Position numbers and translations under genes: made by a program. From Dickeya undicola (GTDB taxonomy: Bacteria > Pseudomonadota > Gammaproteobacteria > Enterobacterales > Enterobacteriaceae), in NCBI RefSeq assembly GCF_000784735.1, contig NZ_JSYG01000008.1, forward strand, positions 62,001 through 126,000: a DNA stretch of 64,000 nucleotides. Reading direction: 5' to 3'. Below are positions 17,120 through 27,344 of the stretch, in pieces; within the stretch, counting starts at the first letter, position 1; each line of letters opens with the position of its first letter. The notes beneath the pieces were generated by a model. It had not been told where the DNA came from, ran no database searches, and worked only from the letters and a program-made list of their open reading frames with translations.

Positions 17120-17188
17120 TGGGATTAATGCGCTAAAAAATGGGATTTTGTCGGCAAAACAGCGGAAAAGTCGGTTTGATCATGGGAC
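17120..17188 (-). promoter_or_regulatory. phased TCCCA boxes upstream of vfmA
   Basis: On the minus strand, boxes GTCCCAT, ATCCCAT and ATCCCAC occur at 17182-17188, 17140-17146 and 17119-17125. Their cores start at 17183, 17141 and 17120, that is 42 and 21 bp apart. The first also shares CGAC at the same offset as in the vfmE boxes. No sigma-54 promoter with correct spacing is evident between them and vfmA. Confidence 0.4.
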
Positions 17189-17194
17189 CATGCA

Positions 17195-17223
17195 GAAAAG
17201 CGCGCGGGAGGCTCCCCGCGCGC
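17195..17223 (-). terminator. indC terminator
   Basis: GCGCGCGGG pairs with CCCGCGCGC around six bases; in the indC direction it is followed by TTTTC. It lies just past the indC stop. Confidence 0.7.
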
Positions 17224-17238
17224 GTGATGCTAACCGCC

Positions 17239-20200
17239 TTACCCCACCAGACTGGAAGGTGACTGCTGGTCATGAATGACTCGCGTCAGTTCAGCGATCC
17301 CCGGTGTTTTCAGCATACTGTAGTGGTCCGCCATCAGCTCCAGCACCGTGGGCGGTAAAGCGGAGAACCCGCCGTGATTCTCGATGAACGCGTAATCGTC
17401 ACCTTGCGCCTTGATGATGGTGACCGGCGCGTTCAGTTGCCGCTGCTGTAGCTCGCTGAAGGTGTAGGAGAACTCGAAGGTTTGCGCCACAATGCGGGTG
17501 ATCCGTCGTACCAGCCCGTCATCCAGCGCCGGATTGATCCCGGTGATAAAGGCCACAAAGCTCTCCTCGTCGCGCACCGTCTCCAGGCAGCGCGCCAGCG
17601 CCGGGTCGGTAATGCTGCCGATAAAGACCGAGAACAGGATGGTCAGATAACCGGGATTATCAAAATCGGCCGTGCGGCTCATCGCGGCTACGCGCTCATC
17701 GCGCAGCTTCGGCGAGCCGGGCGCCAGCAGATACAGATTCTCCACCACCTCGCCCGCCTGCTCCAGTTGCCAGGCGGTTTCGAACGCGACGCGCGCGCCG
17801 AAAGAGTAGCCCCACAGCGTATATGGCCCGTGCGGCTGGTGCTGGCGAATCAGTTCAATATCTCTGGCCGCCATCTCGCCGATGGTGGCATAAGGCGTCT
17901 CGCCCGGATTGATGCCATGCGCCTGAATACCAAAGAACGGTCGTTCCGCCCCCAGTTGTCGCGCCAGTAACCGCAAATTCATGCAGTAGCCGCCCAGCCC
18001 CGGCCAGCAGTAGATCGGTGCCTGACGCCCTTTGGGCTGCAACTGAACCAGACGGGATACCGGCTCCTGACGCGCGCGGCTCAGCCATACCGCCAGTTTT
18101 TCAACCGTGGGTGCCTGAAACAGCACCTGCAACGGCAGGCTGGCGTTCAGCGTCGCGTTCAACTCATTGATCAGGCTGACAGCGATCAGCGAATTACCGC
18201 CCGATTCGAAGAAATTGTCGTCCACCGACACCTCTTCGCGTTTCAGTTTCGCCTGCCAGACCGCCATGATCTGATGCTCCAGCGGGGTTCGGGGCGCGAC
18301 CATCGTTTTGTGCTTCAACTCGACATTGATATTCGCCAACGCTTTCATGTCGATTTTGCCGTTTACCGTCAGCGGCATTTCGTCAAGAATCAGCACCTTG
18401 TTCGGCATCATGTAATCCGGCATGAACGTCGCCAAATCGTCACGAATCATCTCCGCCGGTCCTTTCATGTGTACGGTGTCTTCCCTCATCCCCTCACTGT
18501 ATTTCTGCTCGTCACTGATGCGCCCGCCAATAAAGAAATAATACGGCCCGGTACGATGGCCGAGAATGTGCCAGAAGCGGCGGGCAGCAGGCAGATCGTT
18601 GCCGGTTTCCGAGCTGTAGCCGGAAGACATCAGCCCGACATTCAGGTGATTCATCTGCAGGCGTTGCAGTTTACGCCCCACATGCACGTAGCCTGCCCAG
18701 CCTTCGGTCCGGCTGGCGATACTGATGCCAAACGACGAGCGCTCATACACCGCCTGGTTGATGGCGATAACATGTTTCTTATCAATGACGTCATCGGCAA
18801 TGTGCTGCAAATCGCCGCGCACGTAGCGATAAGTCCCCACCGGCAGATCGGCGATCGTCGTACCCGCAGTCTGCACATAAATATCCAGGTCGTGGTCCAC
18901 CGGCAGACCCAGCCCGCACAGCACATCGCAGGCTCCCAGATAATCATCGTCCGGATTCATCGCCAGCGGTGCCGGGTCCAGCGTTGCGGTGTCGCACAGC
19001 GTTACGCCCAACCCATAATCCGGCAGGATGTTATCCAACATGCCAATGATGTGCCCCATCTCCATTTGCAGCACTTCCCGAATGTTGTTTTTGTAGATGG
19101 GTTCGATGGCGCTCTTCTTGCCGACAAAGTGCAACCGCAGGCTACCCGGCGTCACCGAAACCTGCTCGCTGACCCGAACCAACTGGTGATGCACCGGCTG
19201 GTAGTAATAATGTCCCGCGGCCAGCCCGGCCACGGCGTTCAGTTCCAGAAACACCTGGGTGGCGTACAGCGCGCCCGGTGAAGCGTAGGTATATTTGGGC
19301 AACAGCCGCTCGGTACTGGTGAACTGGCCCAGATAACGCAGCCAATGCCCCAGTTCCTCCAGCGTCAGGGAATCTGGCTGGCGGGACATGCCCGCCAGGG
19401 GAGGTTCATGCAACAACGAGAGAATGTCGTTACGCCCGACGGCACCACCGTCGTAAAACCGATAGGTTTTGCGAGCAAACGCGGTGAGGCGCTGCTTTTC
19501 ATCCGGCTGTTTACCCGGCAAATCGAGGGTATACGGCTGGCTGGCGGCCGGGAATTCCCGGCATCCTTTATTGGCCAGTTGCATCATCACCTGCGCCTTA
19601 TCGGCTTTGGACTGATGATGCGAGCCGTGATTGCCCTGATCCATCAGCGCCGCTTCGCGGGCATTCAGTTCAATAAACGAAATCAGGTTCTGATAGCCGG
19701 TGAACGGGTCGTTCCTGACGATAACTGCCGCCGATTTCACCCAGTCATGGGTTTCGATCGCCGAGCGGATCTCATCCAGCTCGACGCGATAACCGCGCAG
19801 CTTAACCTGATTGTCGGCACGACCGGCGTACTGAACCGTGCCATCGTGATTCCAACTGGCTAAATCGCCGGTCCGGTATAAGCGCCGCCCGGAATCCACT
19901 GGTGCAAACGGGTCGATAATGAAACGCTCGGCGGTCAGATCATCACGATTCAGATAGCCTCTCGCCACCCCATCACCACCGATGTACAGCTCGCCGATTT
20001 GCCCGACGGCCACCGGCGTCAGGCAGTTATCCAGAATGTAATAGCGGGTATTCGCCACCGGTGCGCCGATGGACAACGTATCCGGCCCTTGCTGCACGCT
20101 GGCGGGATCGACCCGGAAAGCGGAGCTGTTAATCGTGCATTCAGTCGGGCCGTACAAATTAATAAGTTCGCAATCGGGCAAGGTTTCCAGACACGCCTGC

Positions 20201-21705
20201 GCCAGGTGCTTTTGCAGCGCTTCACCGCCGCTGAAAATTTGCCTTAACGCCGGGCAGTCCGTCAGACGCTCGGTATCCAGCAGCGCCTGTAACAATGTCG
20301 GCACGCACTGCAACGTCGTCACCTGATACGCTGCCAGCATATCCACCAGTTGTTCCGGGTTCCGGTACACGCCCGGCTCCCCCATCACCACCCGGCAACC
20401 GCAGGCGGGCGACAGCATTTCCCACTGCGCCGCATCAAAGCTCATCGGCGTTTTCTGCAGAATCACCGTCTCGTCATTCAACCCAATCGTTTGTGCCAGC
20501 CAGTTCATCTGATTCAGCACGCTATGATGTTCAATCATCACGCCTTTCGGCTTGCCGGTACTGCCGGAGGTATAAATCACGTAGGCCAGATGGTGCGGTG
20601 CAATATCATTCGTCGGCGCGTCGGGCAGAGGCTGCGCGTGCTGGCGCATAAACGCATCCACATCGTCCGGCGTCACCACCTGAATTCCCGGCGGTGACAG
20701 CGCCAGCAGCTGATCACGCAAGTGAGGCTGGGTAACGATGATACGGGTTTGGCTGTTCTCCAGCATATAAGCCAACCGATCTTCCGGGTACTCCGGCGAC
20801 AACGGCAGATAGGCATTACCGGACAACAGGATCCCCCAGGCACCGGTCATGAGCTCCAGCGATGGCTCGACAAACAATCCCACGCAATGCCCGCGCGCCG
20901 TCTCCAGCGCATTCAGGTAATGCGCCAGCGCACCCGCCTGCTGGTAAAGCTGCCGGTAACTCAACGACTGCTCGCGAAACACCACGGCGGTCTGTTCCGG
21001 ATGACGTTGCGCCCGGTTTTTCAGCTTTGCGACAACGGTCGTTTCACCCTCCCACATGTGGTCGGTTTGGTTAAACGTGTGTAGCACGCGTTGGCGTTCG
21101 ACATCATCAATCAACACAATGTCACGCAACGTTTCCAGGCCGTTTTTTGCCGCGCATGTCGTTATCTGATGCCATACTTCAGGGAGCTTTTGCATTTGTG
21201 CCACACTGAAACGCGCCGGATTAAACCGCAGCGTTAACACAAGCGCGTCGTCGTGGCTGACGATATGACCTGCCAGCGCCCGAACCGGTTCGTTTTCCGC
21301 AGGTGGTTGCCAGGATATTTCCAGATCAAACAGCTCGTGGAGCGCATGTTGCGTACCCAGCTTCAGCACGCTAACACCCGCGTCATTTTTCTGACAAATA
21401 CCGTTCGGTGTCATCCAGGCTATTATTTCACGCGTAAAATCAGCAATCGGCATAGCGTTATTAAGCCGAATATTCAGTGGAAGAACACCTTGGCGAATAT
21501 ATTCACTATCTTTCCATGAATCTATTTCCTGAAAGTGCAAATGAAAACCGACGAGCATTTCTTCATTCTGAGTAATACGCGATATCGCCAGCACCAGGGC
21601 AGAAAAAAGATAACGTGCCAGAGAGGCGTCGTTATGATCAGGGAATAATCCTTTATTTAAAATCAATACCGGGTAATTGAATGCGTGATTCGAGATGTTA
21701 TCCAT
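17239..21705 (-). CDS. indC: IndC, indigoidine synthetase (NRPS)
   Basis: 1488-residue single-module synthetase making the blue pigment indigoidine from two glutamines. Order seen: an N-terminal region resembling a truncated condensation domain (about 1-215), adenylation domain (about 220-640; YTSGSTGKPKGV near 375, LYGPTECT, LYRTGDLA), an FMN oxidase domain of SagB/nitroreductase type inserted before the last adenylation motif (about 730-1060), NGKIDM (about 1113), thiolation domain (FFESGGNSL, Ser near 1168) and thioesterase (GYSFGA near 1298). The inserted oxidase is diagnostic. The phosphopantetheinyl transferase at 4631-5401 may activate it. In Dickeya the ind genes are repressed by PecS. 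Confidence 0.92.
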   Translation of the reverse strand: MDNISNHAFNYPVLILNKGLFPDHNDASLARYLFSALVLAISRITQNEEMLVGFHLHFQEIDSWKDSEYIRQGVLPLNIRLNNAMPIADFTREIIAWMTPNGICQKNDAGVSVLKLGTQHALHELFDLEISWQPPAENEPVRALAGHIVSHDDALVLTLRFNPARFSVAQMQKLPEVWHQITTCAAKNGLETLRDIVLIDDVERQRVLHTFNQTDHMWEGETTVVAKLKNRAQRHPEQTAVVFREQSLSYRQLYQQAGALAHYLNALETARGHCVGLFVEPSLELMTGAWGILLSGNAYLPLSPEYPEDRLAYMLENSQTRIIVTQPHLRDQLLALSPPGIQVVTPDDVDAFMRQHAQPLPDAPTNDIAPHHLAYVIYTSGSTGKPKGVMIEHHSVLNQMNWLAQTIGLNDETVILQKTPMSFDAAQWEMLSPACGCRVVMGEPGVYRNPEQLVDMLAAYQVTTLQCVPTLLQALLDTERLTDCPALRQIFSGGEALQKHLAQACLETLPDCELINLYGPTECTINSSAFRVDPASVQQGPDTLSIGAPVANTRYYILDNCLTPVAVGQIGELYIGGDGVARGYLNRDDLTAERFIIDPFAPVDSGRRLYRTGDLASWNHDGTVQYAGRADNQVKLRGYRVELDEIRSAIETHDWVKSAAVIVRNDPFTGYQNLISFIELNAREAALMDQGNHGSHHQSKADKAQVMMQLANKGCREFPAASQPYTLDLPGKQPDEKQRLTAFARKTYRFYDGGAVGRNDILSLLHEPPLAGMSRQPDSLTLEELGHWLRYLGQFTSTERLLPKYTYASPGALYATQVFLELNAVAGLAAGHYYYQPVHHQLVRVSEQVSVTPGSLRLHFVGKKSAIEPIYKNNIREVLQMEMGHIIGMLDNILPDYGLGVTLCDTATLDPAPLAMNPDDDYLGACDVLCGLGLPVDHDLDIYVQTAGTTIADLPVGTYRYVRGDLQHIADDVIDKKHVIAINQAVYERSSFGISIASRTEGWAGYVHVGRKLQRLQMNHLNVGLMSSGYSSETGNDLPAARRFWHILGHRTGPYYFFIGGRISDEQKYSEGMREDTVHMKGPAEMIRDDLATFMPDYMMPNKVLILDEMPLTVNGKIDMKALANINVELKHKTMVAPRTPLEHQIMAVWQAKLKREEVSVDDNFFESGGNSLIAVSLINELNATLNASLPLQVLFQAPTVEKLAVWLSRARQEPVSRLVQLQPKGRQAPIYCWPGLGGYCMNLRLLARQLGAERPFFGIQAHGINPGETPYATIGEMAARDIELIRQHQPHGPYTLWGYSFGARVAFETAWQLEQAGEVVENLYLLAPGSPKLRDERVAAMSRTADFDNPGYLTILFSVFIGSITDPALARCLETVRDEESFVAFITGINPALDDGLVRRITRIVAQTFEFSYTFSELQQRQLNAPVTIIKAQGDDYAFIENHGGFSALPPTVLELMADHYSMLKTPGIAELTRVIHDQQSPSSLVG

Positions 21706-21777
21706 TACAATCCTCGTGCATGAATCAATGAAAATAAATCGAAATTTTTATTTCAGTATGAAATGCCGCACATAGAA

Positions 21778-21808
21778 TTTGGCCTCAGACTCCAGTCTTC
21801 AGGCCAAA
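21778..21808. other. strong hairpin between indB and indC
   Basis: TTTGGCCT and AGGCCAAA enclose AGACT-CC-AGTCT, giving a long stem with one small bulge. It lies between the indB stop and the indC start. There is no T-run in the gene direction, so it may be an attenuator or RNA-stability element rather than a terminator. Confidence 0.45.
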
Positions 21809-21852
21809 TCTATTTTTGAGACAATAAAATGACTAAGAGAAATCAGACAGAA

Positions 21853-22545
21853 TCAACAATAAGATACCGGGGAAGAAGACAGTTTTAATAATGCGTGGGC
21901 AGCCCCGACTACCTCGCTAAATGTATCGACAATCACCTGCGGCTCTGCCGCCTTAAGCTGGTCGGTATTATGAATCCCCCATGTCACGCCAATAGCAGCC
22001 ATACCCGCCTGTTTTGCCATCAGCAAGTCATGCGTAGTATCACCCACCATCACGGTGGTTGCCGCATCAGCCGCCAAGCGCGACATCGCCAGCAGCCCCA
22101 TCTCGGGATGTGGCTTGGGGTGCGTCACCATGTCCGCTCCCAGCACCAAATCAAAGTACGACCACAATCCGGCCGCCTCCAACAGCGCCCTGGCGCTGGC
22201 GAACACCTTGCTGGTGGCGACCGCCAGCGTATACCCCTGCCCTTTAAGCAACGCCAGCCCTTCCTCCACGCCGGGAAAGACCAGCTCCGGTGCCTGCGGC
22301 AGCACCTGCTCACGGAAAACGGCCTGATACAGCCTGACCGCGGCGGTAACCCTTTCGTCCTCCACTGGCAGCGCCAGAAGCTGACCAAAGGCTTTTTCCA
22401 GCGGCAGGCCGATCGTGGCGCGAATGGCGCGACGGTCCTCAACGGGCATCCCCAAATCGCGCAATGCCGTAACAAATGCACTAACAATGCCGCTCGGCGT
22501 GTCAACCAGCGTGCCGTCCAGATCAAAAATCACAAGTGGCTTCAT
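21853..22545 (-). CDS. indB: IndB, HAD-family phosphatase
   Basis: 230-residue haloacid-dehalogenase-family phosphatase related to phosphoglycolate phosphatase. Motif I FDLDGTLVDT at the N terminus carries the nucleophile Asp; later motifs are ATSKVF, KPHPEM and MVGDTTHDLLMA. In indigoidine clusters this enzyme accompanies the IndA glycosidase and probably acts on a phosphorylated nucleoside-type compound or removes damage products. Its exact role in pigment formation is not shown by sequence. It is 11 bp from indA and is followed by a hairpin before indC. Confidence 0.88.
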   Translation of the reverse strand: MKPLVIFDLDGTLVDTPSGIVSAFVTALRDLGMPVEDRRAIRATIGLPLEKAFGQLLALPVEDERVTAAVRLYQAVFREQVLPQAPELVFPGVEEGLALLKGQGYTLAVATSKVFASARALLEAAGLWSYFDLVLGADMVTHPKPHPEMGLLAMSRLAADAATTVMVGDTTHDLLMAKQAGMAAIGVTWGIHNTDQLKAAEPQVIVDTFSEVVGAAHALLKLSSSPVSYC

Positions 22546-22556
22546 GAGACATATCC

Positions 22557-23507
22557 TTATGCCTGATTGTACTGCCGTAGGTAGTCGGTATGGGCGCGAG
22601 CCAGTTTGCCAGCCAATGCAGCAGTACTGATCAGCACCGACATATTGGCCTGGACCGTCCGCCCTTGCGTGGCTTTGGCAACAGCCCGCATCAGATAGGG
22701 CGTGGCACCTGGCCCGCGAATACCGTCATGTTCCGCCTGAATAGCGGCTTCACGGATAATCGACTCGACTTCATCGGTGTCGATGGCGTCGCTTTCGTGA
22801 ATCGGATGAGTAATCAGCACCGAACTCTGGTTACCCAGCTTCCAGTGCATCTCGATGGAACGGGCAACAAGCGTGGCATCATCCAACCGATGGGGGCTGT
22901 GAAAACCGCTGGAGCGGCAGTAAAAAGCGGGAAAATCGTCAGACTGGTAGGAAATGATAGGGACGCACTGGGTTTCCAGATATTCAAGCGTCAAACCCAG
23001 GTCAAGAATACTCTTGGCACCGGCGCACACCACCGCGACTCGCGAACGGGTGAACTGGATCAAGTCAGCGGAAATATCCATCGACCGTTCAGCACCACGG
23101 TGCACACCGCCAATCCCCGCTGATGCAAAGAAAGGAATACCGGCCAGGTCCGCCGCCACCAGCGACGAAGCCACGGTGGTCGCGCCCATGCCGCCTTGCG
23201 CCAGAATCACCGGAATATCGCGGCTACTGGCTTTCGGAATACCCTTGGTCGAGCCAAACCGTTCAATATCGGCATCTGACATGCCTATCAAAAACCGACC
23301 GTTTTCGATGCCGATCGTCGCAGGAATCGCTCCCTCAGCACGCACGGCAGCTTCAATCTTTCTGGCCGTAGCCACATTCTCAGGATAAGGCAGCCCGTGG
23401 GCGATCACGGTCGACTCCAGCGCCACCACCGGTTTACCGGTATGCAGCGCCTCTTTTACCTCATCACTAAACCGCAATAACTCATGTGAAAAATCCGTTT
23501 TAGACAT
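22557..23507 (-). CDS. indA: IndA, pseudouridine-5'-phosphate glycosidase family
   Basis: 316 residues, full length for the YeiN/IndA family. Recognisable pieces are [17 protein letters not shown] near the N terminus, [14 protein letters not shown] (about 130) and [20 protein letters not shown]. The family cleaves pseudouridine 5'-phosphate to ribose 5-phosphate and uracil reversibly. It is the first gene of indA-indB-indC, reading away from a 358-bp gap that should carry the PecS-controlled promoter. How this reaction supports indigoidine synthesis is not evident from sequence. Confidence 0.9.
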   Translation of the reverse strand: MSKTDFSHELLRFSDEVKEALHTGKPVVALESTVIAHGLPYPENVATARKIEAAVRAEGAIPATIGIENGRFLIGMSDADIERFGSTKGIPKASSRDIPVILAQGGMGATTVASSLVAADLAGIPFFASAGIGGVHRGAERSMDISADLIQFTRSRVAVVCAGAKSILDLGLTLEYLETQCVPIISYQSDDFPAFYCRSSGFHSPHRLDDATLVARSIEMHWKLGNQSSVLITHPIHESDAIDTDEVESIIREAAIQAEHDGIRGPGATPYLMRAVAKATQGRTVQANMSVLISTAALAGKLARAHTDYLRQYNQA

Positions 23508-23540
23508 AATATTCTCTCATCCTGGGCGATTATGTCAGCT

Positions 23541-23627
23541 TATTCCCATCATCCTTCACGTTGCAGATGCATTATGTTATTCAACACAAGAGCATATTGC
23601 CCTGCAACTCGAATTATTTGGGGTATA
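23541..23627. repeat. shortened ERIC-like element
   Basis: Left arm (TATTCCCATCATCCTTCACG then TTGCAGATGCA) and right arm (CCTGCAACTCGAATTATTTG then GGGTATA) match the two ends of the ERIC element at 34669-34795, but the central ERIC core is missing. 87 bp against 127 bp. Confidence 0.6.
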
Positions 23628-23865
23628 TTATCGATAACAATACATCCTGAATTATTATCGATTCATATTAAACGCCAGAGGATTTTTATCGACTGACGAA
23701 TAACATCCCGATTAAATTAAAAAACGCTTCCTCTGTCTGCAAGATATTAACTATTAATACGATAACTTAAATTTATTAAGCAACACACATATTACTTTAA
23801 TATTTCACATTCAAGACCATTTTGTGACGAAAAACACAGAAACATTATTTAACAACACGGGTAGA
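23628..23865. other. AT-rich gap between indA and pecM
   Basis: About 240 bp, strongly AT-rich, no coding sense. It follows the pecM stop; indA reads away from it. The indA promoter probably lies here or in the adjoining ERIC remnant. No clear palindrome like that of the pecS-pecM gap is seen. Confidence 0.35.
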
Positions 23866-24738
23866 TTACCCCAGCGCCTTTACTTTTTTTCTTCTGCTAA
23901 ATAACGAGAGATCCTGCACGATAATAATCGCAAAAAAAATAAATATCACGCCAACCAATTGCGCGCTGGAAAGCCCTTGTTGCAGAAATAAAAATCCCAG
24001 CAGCAGTGCGACCAACGGGCTGAGAAAACCCAACATCGACATCATCACGGGAGAATTCGCTTCGATACCGGAGAACCACATGAAATACGCCAGTAAAGAG
24101 CCAGGAATCGCCAAATAAAAATAGCCAGCAAGGTTGGTCAGGGTCACCACATCTGGCAATGGTTCGGTCAGCATCTGCACCGGCAGAATCACCAACCCGC
24201 CACAAAACAGCTGCCAGCCGGTAAACGTCAGCATCGTCATCCCTGTTGGCCGCCCCCATTTTTTGGTCAACACCAGACCGGATGCCATACTCACCGTCGC
24301 CAACGCCGACGCCACCAACCCGGCAGGATTCAACGGCACGTTCGGCAGCGAAATCAACAACGCAATACCGATACCGCCAGCCACGGCCGCCACCATCTGC
24401 TTTTTCAGCACCGGCTGCGCCAACAACAGGAACGATAGCAGGATGACGAGCAGCGGCTGAAGTGACCCCACCAGCGCCACCACGCCGCCAGGCAGACGGT
24501 AGGCAGCAAAAAACAGCATCACAAAGAACACGCCAATATTGAGTGCGCCCAGCACAAACAAGCGCCACAGCCAGCCGACCGGCGGCAACGTTTTGCCGAG
24601 GATGAGAATAATACCCGCAGGCAGTGCGCGAATCAGCGCAGCCAACAAGGGTTTGTCGGCGGGAAGAAACTGGGTGGTGACAAAGTAGGTGGTTCCCCAG
24701 ACACAGGGGGCGTAGAAAGCGAAATCTTTTAATTTCAC
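23866..24738 (-). CDS. pecM: PecM, EamA/DMT-family exporter
   Basis: 290-residue inner-membrane protein with about ten hydrophobic helices and two EamA repeats. The sequence matches the known PecM pattern (KLKDFAFYAPCVWGTTYFVT at the N terminus). GTG 24738 is chosen over an upstream ATG because GAGGAAGG lies 8 bases before it. PecM is known to export indigoidine and to be needed for full PecS function. It is divergent from pecS across a 357-bp regulatory gap. Ends in SRRKKVKALG. Confidence 0.93.
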   Translation of the reverse strand: MKLKDFAFYAPCVWGTTYFVTTQFLPADKPLLAALIRALPAGIILILGKTLPPVGWLWRLFVLGALNIGVFFVMLFFAAYRLPGGVVALVGSLQPLLVILLSFLLLAQPVLKKQMVAAVAGGIGIALLISLPNVPLNPAGLVASALATVSMASGLVLTKKWGRPTGMTMLTFTGWQLFCGGLVILPVQMLTEPLPDVVTLTNLAGYFYLAIPGSLLAYFMWFSGIEANSPVMMSMLGFLSPLVALLLGFLFLQQGLSSAQLVGVIFIFFAIIIVQDLSLFSRRKKVKALG

Positions 24739-25095
24739 GAAATGAACCTTCCTCAAACTGTTCCAGTCCAAAAGCAGAGGCGTACTGACCACCTCTACTC
24801 AGCCTGAGGCGTACCGCCTCCCTGGCCGTACAGAAGGCGCACATCCTTGTGCAGTTCTCCTGACTTACTCACGTTGGATCTTCCCGTATCCTGACGCGTC
24901 ACATCCTGTGACACCGATAAACAACACTGCATATTACGATTTCGTAATATACGTAGACGTAATTACTGTGTCAATAACATCTGACATTGAATATTTCTTT
25001 CCAGAATATTACAGTAGGGTAGATCGCGTAATGGCATTGCCCTGCGCCGTAATAAAAAGGAATGGTTTTTTATATTAATCAAGGATATATCGTTA
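24739..25095. promoter_or_regulatory. pecS-pecM divergent control region
   Basis: 357-bp gap holding both promoters. The central part (24925-24970) is AT-rich with repeated TACG/CGTA steps, resembling described PecS operators. A perfect palindrome within it is listed separately. No gene. Confidence 0.65.
24931..24950. promoter_or_regulatory. palindromic PecS operator candidate
   Basis: ATATTACGA-TT-TCGTAATAT is a perfect 9+9 palindrome with a two-base spacer. MarR-family regulators such as PecS bind palindromes of this kind and PecS is known to autorepress here. A further TACGTAGACGTAATTA follows directly. Confidence 0.65.
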
Positions 25096-25596
25096 ATGGC
25101 ACGCTACCTGGAAGTATCAGATATTGTTCAACAATGGCGCAATGAGCGCCCTGACCTTGATGTCGAGCCCATGCTGGTGATTGGCACCTTGTCCCGCGTC
25201 AGTCTGCTGATTGACCGCGCCCTGGACAAAGTATTCAGCAAGTACAAACTGAGCGCCCGCGAGTTCGACATTCTGGCGACCCTACGCAGACGAGGCGCGC
25301 CTTATGCCATCAGCCCATCGCAGATCGTCAACGCGCTGATGATCAACAACAGCACCCTGACCAGTCGGCTGGATAGGCTGGAACAAGCTGGCTGGCTGCG
25401 ACGGATGCCGATTGAAGGCGACCGCCGTTCAGTCAACATTCAACTGACCGACGAAGGATTTGCCCTGATTAACCGGGTGGTGGAAGAACACGTGGAGAAT
25501 GAACGTGACATTCTCTCCCCGTTCAGTGAAGAAGAGAAAACCCAATTGCGTACCCTGATGGGGCGCATTGAAAAGCACCTGGTAAACAACCGCTAA
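25096..25596 (+). CDS. pecS: PecS, MarR-family regulator
   Basis: 166-residue winged-helix MarR protein, same length as known PecS. The reading head is ISPSQIVNALMINNSTLTSRLDRLEQAGWLRR, written here as its central part SPSQIVNALMINNSTLTSRL, and the wing contains EGDRRSVNIQLT. The N-terminal helix (VQQWRNERPDLD) is typical of PecS/urate-type members. PecS represses ind genes and pectinase genes and responds to oxidants or urate-like ligands. It is convergent with argG, from which a shared hairpin separates it. Confidence 0.94.
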   Translation: MARYLEVSDIVQQWRNERPDLDVEPMLVIGTLSRVSLLIDRALDKVFSKYKLSAREFDILATLRRRGAPYAISPSQIVNALMINNSTLTSRLDRLEQAGWLRRMPIEGDRRSVNIQLTDEGFALINRVVEEHVENERDILSPFSEEEKTQLRTLMGRIEKHLVNNR

Positions 25597-25640
25597 TCAT
25601 CGGGTATATCGCCGTCGGGTGGTGACAGGCGGCGAAGACG

Positions 25641-25668
25641 AAAAAGGGCATCCAAACGGATGCCCTTT
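25641..25668 (-). terminator. argG terminator (probably two-way)
   Basis: AAAGGGCATCC and GGATGCCCTTT flank the loop AAAC; read from argG the stem ends in TTTTT. It lies between the convergent ends of pecS and argG and could serve both, though the + side T-run is short. Confidence 0.85.
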
Positions 25669-25689
25669 GTCATGACATTCAGGCCGCGA

Positions 25690-27096
<1,407 letters not shown>

Positions 27097-27175
27097 TTAC
27101 GCAATGTCTGGTCATGCATTGAGATGCACACGACACGGTGCCATCAAAATCGACTGCGATGAACAACCGCGCATC

Positions 27176-27193
27176 AATGCATATTTATGCAGA
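27176..27193. promoter_or_regulatory. ARG-box-like palindrome
   Basis: AATGCATATTTATGCAGA resembles the 18-bp ArgR half-operator (wntGAATwwwwATTCanw) with TGCATA/TATGCA arms. A weaker AT-rich second box may follow after three bases (TATGATTGATAATTTAAA), the usual paired layout. Confidence 0.5.
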
Positions 27194-27214
27194 ATTTATG
27201 ATTGATAATTTAAA

Positions 27215-27316
27215 CATCTTTTCCGGCGAACCGGAAGAGAGGAGGCGAATTTTCAGGAAAAAAATTCGCTACGGCGGCATCGCCTCCAAAATAAAACGCA
27301 AAAGCCGCCGTTTTTC
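27215..27316 (+). ncRNA. possible structured RNA divergent from argG
   Basis: The + strand can form UUCCGG-CGAA-CCGGAA (27221-27236), GCGAATTTT with AAAATTCGC (27245-27269), and ACGGCGGC (27271-27278) with GCCGCCGT (27304-27311) followed by TTTTT. A GATAATTT just upstream could be a -10 box. A competing pairing GGAGGCGA (27241-27248) with TCGCCTCC (27280-27287) excludes the second hairpin. No ORF of note is inside. It could instead be read-through structure of rcnA. Confidence 0.3.
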
Positions 27317-27344
27317 ACGCAGTCAGTACCGAGACGTTATGCCG

